Source of the DNA: Acaudatibacter sp035532115
GTDB lineage: Bacteria; Pseudomonadota; Alphaproteobacteria; Caulobacterales; Caulobacteraceae
Direction of reading: 5' to 3'
DNA: 48,475 nt
NCBI GenBank assembly: GCA_035532115.1
Contig: DATKRO010000098.1
Location: forward strand, 1-48,475
Position numbers and translations under genes: made by a program. Position 1 is the stretch's first letter. Each line of letters starts with the position of its first letter. Of the stretch, positions 43,541-48,475 are shown piece by piece. Below the pieces are notes generated by a model, which was given only the letters and a program-made list of their open reading frames with translations, was not told the DNA's origin and ran no database searches.

Positions 43541-44824
43541 CTAGATTTCCGCCATCGCCAGGCCCAGATCCGCGATCAGATCGCGAGGCGCCTCCAGGCC
43601 CACGGAGAGCCGGATCATCCCCTCCTCGACGCCGAGGGCCTCCAGCTCGGCCGCGCCCACCCCGGAATGGGTAGTGGTGCGTGGATGGCACGCCAGCGAC
43701 TCCGTGCCGCCCAGGCTCACGGCCAGCTTGAACACCTGCAGCCGATCCAGCACCCGGTAGGCCGCCGCGCGGCCTCCGCGCACCACGAACGAGAAGGTCG
43801 CCCCCATCGCCCGGCACTGGCGCCGGATCACCCGGGCCGCGGGCGACGACGGCGCATAGCCGCCGAGGTAGGCGACGCGCTCGACCTGCGGCTGACGCAC
43901 CAGCCAGGCGGCGACCTCGGCCGCGCCGGCGAACGATCCGTCCATGCGCAGGCGCAGCGTCTCCAGCGAGCGGGTCAGCATCCAGGCGCCGTGGGCGTCC
44001 GCCTGATTGCCAAGCAGGCCGCGCAGCGAGCGCACCTTTGCGACGAGCTCGGTCGAGCCCAGTGCAGCGCCGCCGATCAGGTCGGAATGGCCGCCGACGT
44101 ACTTGGTCAGCGAATAGAGCACCAAGTCTGCGCCGTGCGCGAGCGGTGACTGGTAGAGGGGACCCAGAAGAGTATTGTCCACCAGGATCGCCGGCCGATG
44201 GCCCTGTCGCGCGCCGATTTCGGCGGCGATTTGCGCGACCAGATCGAGATCGACCACAGCGTTGGTGGGATTGGCCGGAGTCTCGACGAAGATCGCGGCC
44301 AGCCGGCCCTTGTCGAGCGCAGCCTCGGCGGCGGTGCGGACGGCGGCGCCTTCGAGACCGTCGGTGAACGAGACGCTGGCGATGCCCAGCCGGGAGAACA
44401 GGCGGTCGAAGAGCGTCTCGGTGCCGCCGTAGAGCGGCCGGCTGCGCAGCACCGAATCGCCCGGTCCCACCAGCGCCAGCACGGCGGTGAAGATCGCCGC
44501 CATGCCGCTGGCGAAGGTCGCGCAGGCGTCGGCGCGCTCGAGCACTGCCAGGCGTTCCTCGACGATCTGCAGATTGGGGTTGTTGAAGCGCGAATAGATC
44601 AGGCCGGCGTCCGCCCCCTCCGGCGCCGGCGCCCGTCCGCTCATGTAGTCGAACGCCAGCCGACCTTCCTCGGCGGTCTGGAACACGAAGGTCGAAGTGA
44701 GGAAGAGCGGCGTCTTCACCGCGCCCTCCGACAGACGCGGATCGAAGCCGAAACCCAGCATCAGGGTCTCCGGCGCCATCGGCCGGCCTGCAATGCTGGT
44801 GCGGCGATATCCGTCCTGGGCCAT
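43541..44824 (-). CDS. Cys/Met-metabolism PLP enzyme (cystathionine gamma-synthase family)
   Basis: Fold-type I PLP enzyme of 427 residues of the trans-sulfuration family. The cofactor lysine is K241 in YSLTKYVGGHSD. AGLIYSRFNNPN, FASGMAAIFT, ETPANPTN and HPRTTTHSG also mark the family. It could be a cystathionine gamma-synthase, gamma-lyase or O-acetylhomoserine sulfhydrylase; sequence alone does not decide. ATG 44824 begins the family-like region. Divergent from the UDP-sugar epimerase gene. Confidence 0.9.
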   Translation of the reverse strand: MAQDGYRRTSIAGRPMAPETLMLGFGFDPRLSEGAVKTPLFLTSTFVFQTAEEGRLAFDYMSGRAPAPEGADAGLIYSRFNNPNLQIVEERLAVLERADACATFASGMAAIFTAVLALVGPGDSVLRSRPLYGGTETLFDRLFSRLGIASVSFTDGLEGAAVRTAAEAALDKGRLAAIFVETPANPTNAVVDLDLVAQIAAEIGARQGHRPAILVDNTLLGPLYQSPLAHGADLVLYSLTKYVGGHSDLIGGAALGSTELVAKVRSLRGLLGNQADAHGAWMLTRSLETLRLRMDGSFAGAAEVAAWLVRQPQVERVAYLGGYAPSSPAARVIRRQCRAMGATFSFVVRGGRAAAYRVLDRLQVFKLAVSLGGTESLACHPRTTTHSGVGAAELEALGVEEGMIRLSVGLEAPRDLIADLGLAMAEI

Positions 44825-44887
44825 GAACCGAGCCTTCGCTGGTGTCGTCCGCGGCAGAGTGGGCGCGCACGGGCGCTTGCGCCAGAG

Positions 44888-44932
44888 CGAACTCGGCCTA
44901 TGCAAACTCGGCCTGTACGAACTCGGCTTGCG
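44888..44932. repeat. Three imperfect 15-bp tandem repeats
   Basis: Units CGAACTCGGCCTATG, CAAACTCGGCCTGTA and CGAACTCGGCTTGCG follow head to tail in the divergent intergenic region before the epimerase gene. AACTCGGC is common to all three. Possibly a regulatory array, possibly slippage. Confidence 0.75.
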
Positions 44933-44966
44933 TCGCCGCCGGCGCCGGCGCAGGAGCGGCGCGGAC

Positions 44967-45983
44967 ATGCGCATTCTCGTCACAGGCGCGGCCGGCTTCA
45001 TCGGCTTCCATCTCGCCAGGCGCCTCCTCGACGACGGCCACACGGTCGCCGGGGTGGACGGGATGACTCCCTACTATGACCCAGCGCTGAAGCAGGCGCG
45101 GCTAGCCATCCTGGAGGCGCACGAGGGCTTTTCGTTCGAGGCGGCGATGCTCGAGGACATGGCCCGTCTGGCCGCGGCGGCCGAGCGCGCACAGCCGCAG
45201 GTCATCGTTCACCTCGCCGCCCAGGCTGGAGTCCGCTACAGCCTGCAGAATCCCAGAGCCTACGTCGATGCCAATCTCGTCGGCGGCTTCAACGTGCTGG
45301 AGCTGGCCCGCACGCATCGGGTCAGCCACATGCTCTTCGCCTCGACCAGCTCGGTCTATGGCGCGAGCGAGGCGCGGCCGTTTTCGGAGCGTCAGTCGAG
45401 CGACCATCCGCTGACGCTCTATGCCGCCACCAAGAAGGCCGGCGAACTGATGAGCCACGCCCAGAGCCATCTTTGGGAGGTTCCGACCACGGCGTTTCGC
45501 TTCTTCACCGTCTATGGCCCCTGGGGGCGCCCCGACATGGCGCCCTGGCGCTTCGCCGAGGCGATCGTCGCGCGGCGACCCGTCGAGATCTATGGGACCG
45601 CCGAGATCTGGCGCGACTTCACCTATGTGGACGATCTCGTGGAGGCGGTGACGCGGCTCATCCCACTGCCGCCGAGAAAGGGCGAGCCGATCGGTCCGGA
45701 CGATTCGCTGAGCCCCGCGGCGCCTTGGCGGGTCGTCAACATCGGCCGCGGCGAGCCCGCCCGCCTGACCGAGCTGATCGATGCGCTGGAGGCGGCGCTG
45801 GGTCTCGAGGCCGAGCGCCGCATCGTCGCGGCCCAAGCCGGCGACGTGCCGCACACGTTCGCCAACGCCGACCTGCTCTACGCGCTCACGGGCTATCGTC
45901 CCGCCACGCCGCTCGGCGACGGCGTGGCGCTGTTCTGCGCCTGGTATCGCCGCCATCACGGACTTGACGGCGCGGCGCTCTGA
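44967..45983 (+). CDS. NAD-dependent epimerase, UDP-glucuronate 4-epimerase-like
   Basis: Short-chain dehydrogenase-type sugar-nucleotide epimerase of 338 residues. The NAD loop is VTGAAGFIG (about 5-13). The catalytic pair is Y152 and K156 in LYAATKKAGE. VHLAAQAGVRYSLQNPRAYV and FFTVYGPWGRPDMA match the UDP-glucuronate epimerase (LpsL) group, which supplies UDP-galacturonate for surface polysaccharide. AGGAG lies 10 bases before the ATG. The exact sugar is inferred. Confidence 0.92.
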   Translation: MRILVTGAAGFIGFHLARRLLDDGHTVAGVDGMTPYYDPALKQARLAILEAHEGFSFEAAMLEDMARLAAAAERAQPQVIVHLAAQAGVRYSLQNPRAYVDANLVGGFNVLELARTHRVSHMLFASTSSVYGASEARPFSERQSSDHPLTLYAATKKAGELMSHAQSHLWEVPTTAFRFFTVYGPWGRPDMAPWRFAEAIVARRPVEIYGTAEIWRDFTYVDDLVEAVTRLIPLPPRKGEPIGPDDSLSPAAPWRVVNIGRGEPARLTELIDALEAALGLEAERRIVAAQAGDVPHTFANADLLYALTGYRPATPLGDGVALFCAWYRRHHGLDGAAL

Positions 45984-46051
45984 GCGAGCGATCCAGCACC
46001 GGGGCTATCCTGTCCGCAGGGTTGCGGGCGCTGCTGGCCGAATTGGCGGTA

Positions 46052-46074
46052 GGCCGCGCTTTCGGCGGGCGGCC
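46052..46074. terminator. Weak hairpin downstream of the epimerase gene
   Basis: GGCCGC (46052-46057) pairs with GCGGCC (46069-46074) across an 11-base loop. No T-run. It could end the epimerase transcript. Confidence 0.28.
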
Positions 46075-46086
46075 GGGCGCCTAAGT

Positions 46087-46094
46087 CCCCATAT
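46087..46094 (+). promoter_or_regulatory. Heat-shock-like -10 element CCCCATAT
   Basis: CCCCATAT matches the sigma32 -10 consensus CCCCATNT exactly, 53 bases before the Hsp20 start. No good CTTGAA-type -35 is seen at the proper distance, so the call is tentative. Confidence 0.35.
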
Positions 46095-46147
46095 CGGGAA
46101 CCAGCATCGGCGTCGGCGAAGTTCAGGGGCCGCGAGGGAGGAGCCGC

Positions 46148-46543
46148 ATGGCGAACGATCCGCACGAATGGATGTGGTCCGAGGCGCTGCAGATGCTGGC
46201 CAGGGCCGAGCACATGTTCCGGCCGCACCCAGCGCGCCGTCTGGTGAGCTGGCAACCGCCCGTCGACGTCTTCGAGACCGAACGCGAGGTGCTGGTGCTG
46301 GCCGCCCTTCCTGGCGTCGATGTCGAAAAGGTGGAGGCGGTGATCCACGATGGCGCCCTGCTCATCGCGGGCGACCGGCGGCCGCCGCTGCAACTGCGCA
46401 ACGCGGTGATCCACCGCATGGAGCTGCCGCAGGGCCGTTTCGAGCGGCGCGTGCCATTGCCCGTGGGTCGCTACGACGGCGTCCGTCGCGCCGCCGTCGA
46501 TGGATGCCTCATCGTCAGTCTCTCCAAGGTCCAGTCCTCATGA
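46148..46543 (+). CDS. Hsp20/alpha-crystallin small heat-shock protein
   Basis: Small ATP-independent chaperone of 131 residues. The alpha-crystallin domain begins at WQPPVDVFETEREVLVLAAL, then PGVDVEKVEAVIHDGALLIAG-type strands, and ends VRRAAVDGCLIVSLSK. The N-terminal arm is short and there is no clear C-terminal IxI tail, so its oligomer may be small. GGAGGAG lies just before the ATG. Its stop overlaps the lon start as ATGA. Confidence 0.92.
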   Translation: MANDPHEWMWSEALQMLARAEHMFRPHPARRLVSWQPPVDVFETEREVLVLAALPGVDVEKVEAVIHDGALLIAGDRRPPLQLRNAVIHRMELPQGRFERRVPLPVGRYDGVRRAAVDGCLIVSLSKVQSS

Positions 46544-48475
46544 GTCCCGCTGATTCCGCCTCCCCAGCCTCCGCCGAGGCGCAGGGCCCAGACTCCCGAT
46601 CAGCCGACATCCTCATCGTCGTCCCGGTGCGCAACACCGTGCTGTTTCCCGAGATCGTGTTTCCGATCACCATCAGCCGGCCGCTTTCGGTCCAGGCCGC
46701 CCAGGCCGCCGTGCGCGAGCAGCGTCAGGTGCTGATCGTGCTGCAGAAGGACGCCGCGGTGGACGAGCCGGGACCCGGCGACCTCGAGGCCGTCGGCACA
46801 GTGGCCAACATCCTGCGCTACGTCACCGCGCCCGACGGGGGCCACCACATCATCTGCCAGGGCGTGCAGCGCTTTCGCATCACCGAGTTCGTGCCGGGGC
46901 TGGCCTATCTGGCCGCACGCGGCCTGCATCTGCCCGAGCCGCAAGGCGGCGGCGCCGACATCGAGGCCCGGTTCATGCTGCTGCGCCAGCAGTCGCTGGA
47001 GGTGCTGCAACTGTTGCCGCAGGCGCCCCAGGAACTGCGCATGGCGATCGAAGGCATCCAGTCGGCCGCGGCGCTTGCCGACCTCGCGGCGGCCTACATG
47101 GACGTCAGCCCAGCCGAAAAGCAGGAGATCCTGGAGACGGTCGATCTGACGGCGAGGCTCGACAAGGTGTCGCACCTGCTGGCCCACCGGCTGGAGGTGC
47201 TGAAGCTCTCCGCCGAGATCGGACGCCAGACCAGGGCCTCCATCGACGAGCGCCAGCGCGAGGTGCTGCTGCGCGAACAGATGGCGGCGATCCAGAAGCA
47301 GCTCGGCGAGGACGGCGGCACGGCCCAGGAGATCGCCGAACTCGAGAAGGCGATCGACGCCGCCGGCATGCCGGACGAGGTGCAGACCCAGGCAAAGAAG
47401 GAGTTGCGGCGGCTGCAGCGCATGCCCGACGCCTCGGCCGAGTATGGCATGATCCGCACCTATCTGGACTGGCTGATCGAGCTGCCGTGGAAGCTGCCGG
47501 ACGCGGCGCCCATCGATATCGCCGAGGCGCGGAAGATTCTCGACGCCGACCACTTCGGCCTCGAGAAGATCAAGAGCCGCATCATCGAATATCTGGCGGT
47601 GCGCAAGCTCGCGCCGGAAGGCAAGGCGCCTATCCTCTGCTTCGTCGGGCCGCCCGGAGTCGGCAAGACCTCGCTGGGGCAGTCTATTGCGAAAGCCATG
47701 GGACGACCCTTCGTACGGACCAGCCTCGGCGGTCTGCACGACGAGGCCGAGATCCGCGGCCATCGGCGCACCTACATCGGCGCCCTGCCCGGCAGCATCG
47801 TCCAGGCGATCCGCAAGGCCGGCGCGCGCAACTGCGTGATGATGCTCGACGAGATCGACAAGATGGGCGCCGGCATCCAGGGCGACCCGGCCTCGGCCAT
47901 GCTGGAGGTGCTCGATCCCGAGCAGAACCACACCTTCCGCGACAACTATCTGGCCGTGCCGTTTGATCTATCCCGCGTGGTCTTCATCGCCACCGCCAAC
48001 ATGCTGGACCAGATTCCCGGACCCTTGCGCGACCGCATGGAAGTGATCGGCCTTGCGGGCTACACCGCCGGGGAGAAGCTGCAGATCGCCAGTCGTTTCC
48101 TGTTGCGCCGCCAGCTCGAGGCCAACGGGCTGACGCCGGAGCAGGCGAACCTCGAGCCCGATGCGATCGCCGAAATCATCCAGAACTACACGCGCGAGGC
48201 GGGCGTGCGCAGCCTCGAGCGCGAGATCGGCCGGGTTTTGCGCCATGCGGCGGTCGAGATCGCCGAAGGCAAGGCGCAGTCGGTGACCCTCGACGCCAAG
48301 CTGGTCGCCGAGATCCTGGGTGCGCCGCGGTTCGAGAACGAGGTCGCCATGCGAACCGCCAGTTCGGGCGTCGCCACCGGACTCGCCTGGACGCCAGTAG
48401 GTGGCGACATCCTCTTCATCGAGGCCACGCGCACGCCCGGAACCGGCAAGCTCATCCTCACCGGCCAGCTCGGCG
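46540..48475 (+). CDS. lon: ATP-dependent Lon protease (partial, C-terminus off the right edge)
   Basis: AAA+ protease of the Lon family; 645 codons are visible. The N-terminal substrate-binding domain (from PVRNTVLFPEIVFPI) is followed by the coiled-coil region (REVLLREQMAAIQKQLGEDG). The AAA+ module has Walker A GPPGVGKTS (370-378), Walker B VMMLDEIDKMG and the sensor IATANMLDQIPGPLRDRMEV. The S16 peptidase domain has only begun, so the catalytic Ser-Lys pair is outside the window. The ATG overlaps the Hsp20 stop. Given the pairing with hsp20, it may be a second Lon besides a housekeeping copy elsewhere; that is inference. Confidence 0.96.
   Translation, partial: MSPADSASPASAEAQGPDSRSADILIVVPVRNTVLFPEIVFPITISRPLSVQAAQAAVREQRQVLIVLQKDAAVDEPGPGDLEAVGTVANILRYVTAPDGGHHIICQGVQRFRITEFVPGLAYLAARGLHLPEPQGGGADIEARFMLLRQQSLEVLQLLPQAPQELRMAIEGIQSAAALADLAAAYMDVSPAEKQEILETVDLTARLDKVSHLLAHRLEVLKLSAEIGRQTRASIDERQREVLLREQMAAIQKQLGEDGGTAQEIAELEKAIDAAGMPDEVQTQAKKELRRLQRMPDASAEYGMIRTYLDWLIELPWKLPDAAPIDIAEARKILDADHFGLEKIKSRIIEYLAVRKLAPEGKAPILCFVGPPGVGKTSLGQSIAKAMGRPFVRTSLGGLHDEAEIRGHRRTYIGALPGSIVQAIRKAGARNCVMMLDEIDKMGAGIQGDPASAMLEVLDPEQNHTFRDNYLAVPFDLSRVVFIATANMLDQIPGPLRDRMEVIGLAGYTAGEKLQIASRFLLRRQLEANGLTPEQANLEPDAIAEIIQNYTREAGVRSLEREIGRVLRHAAVEIAEGKAQSVTLDAKLVAEILGAPRFENEVAMRTASSGVATGLAWTPVGGDILFIEATRTPGTGKLILTGQLG

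Overview
The window looks like a chromosomal segment of a high-GC alphaproteobacterium, most likely Caulobacteraceae (Phenylobacterium/Caulobacter-like). This rests on the very GC-rich, codon-biased ORFs, the ntrB-ntrC-ntrY-ntrX-dat-hfq-hflX block, the fused ispDF, an NtrC and NtrX that both lack the sigma54-contact loop, and a CtrA-like TTAA-type site. The taxonomic placement is inference. I see no rRNA, tRNA, CRISPR, IS element or phage gene. No gene-free stretch exceeds about 300 bases. Long open frames antisense to real genes are common here and are GC-bias shadows.

Region 1 (1-11.7 kb) is housekeeping and nitrogen/RNA regulation. Leftward run hflX (cut by the window edge), hfq, a D-amino-acid aminotransferase, the NtrY/NtrX pair and the NtrC/NtrB pair. 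Diverging from ntrB are the isoprenoid enzyme ispDF and a CinA-domain amidohydrolase. These converge on a COQ10/RatA-like protein coupled to lipoyl synthase lipA.

Region 2 (11.7-25.9 kb): an MFS transporter diverges from a free-standing Aas-type acyl-ACP/acyl-CoA ligase. Then come ndk, an ABC-F ATPase, a Tyr/Gly-rich lipoprotein and the leftward run pepA-holC-I78-like lipoprotein. These are followed by a TcuA-like flavoprotein, an exported SnoaL-like protein with no normal start codon in front of its signal peptide, an RNase R without its usual N-terminal helix-turn-helix, a long-insert NUDIX hydrolase and a GNAT acetyltransferase.

Region 3 (25.9-37.7 kb) is accessory: a lytic transglycosylase with a CtrA-like upstream site, a ThiO-like oxidase, a hemerythrin, a cytochrome P450 divergent from an XRE regulator, and a Gly-rich secreted protein. 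A subtilase (S8) diverges from an ECF sigma/anti-sigma pair across a 15-bp palindrome. The Gly-rich protein and the subtilase both have 24-residue signal peptides followed by the same QLLG. A histidine phosphatase, a second CinA-like protein, an orphan oligopeptide-binding lipoprotein, a DUF3833-like protein and a DUF805 membrane protein follow.

Region 4 (37.7-48.5 kb): an AroQ chorismate mutase, then a tightly packed catabolic-looking run (DUF7064-like protein, rubredoxin, enoyl-CoA hydratase, nitronate monooxygenase, amidohydrolase, AI-2E-type permease). A cystathionine gamma-synthase-family enzyme diverges from a UDP-glucuronate epimerase-like protein. The window ends with an Hsp20 chaperone translationally coupled to a Lon protease that runs off the right edge.

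The best candidates for something undescribed are the ECF/anti-sigma/subtilase/QLLG-protein cluster and the rubredoxin-containing catabolic run.
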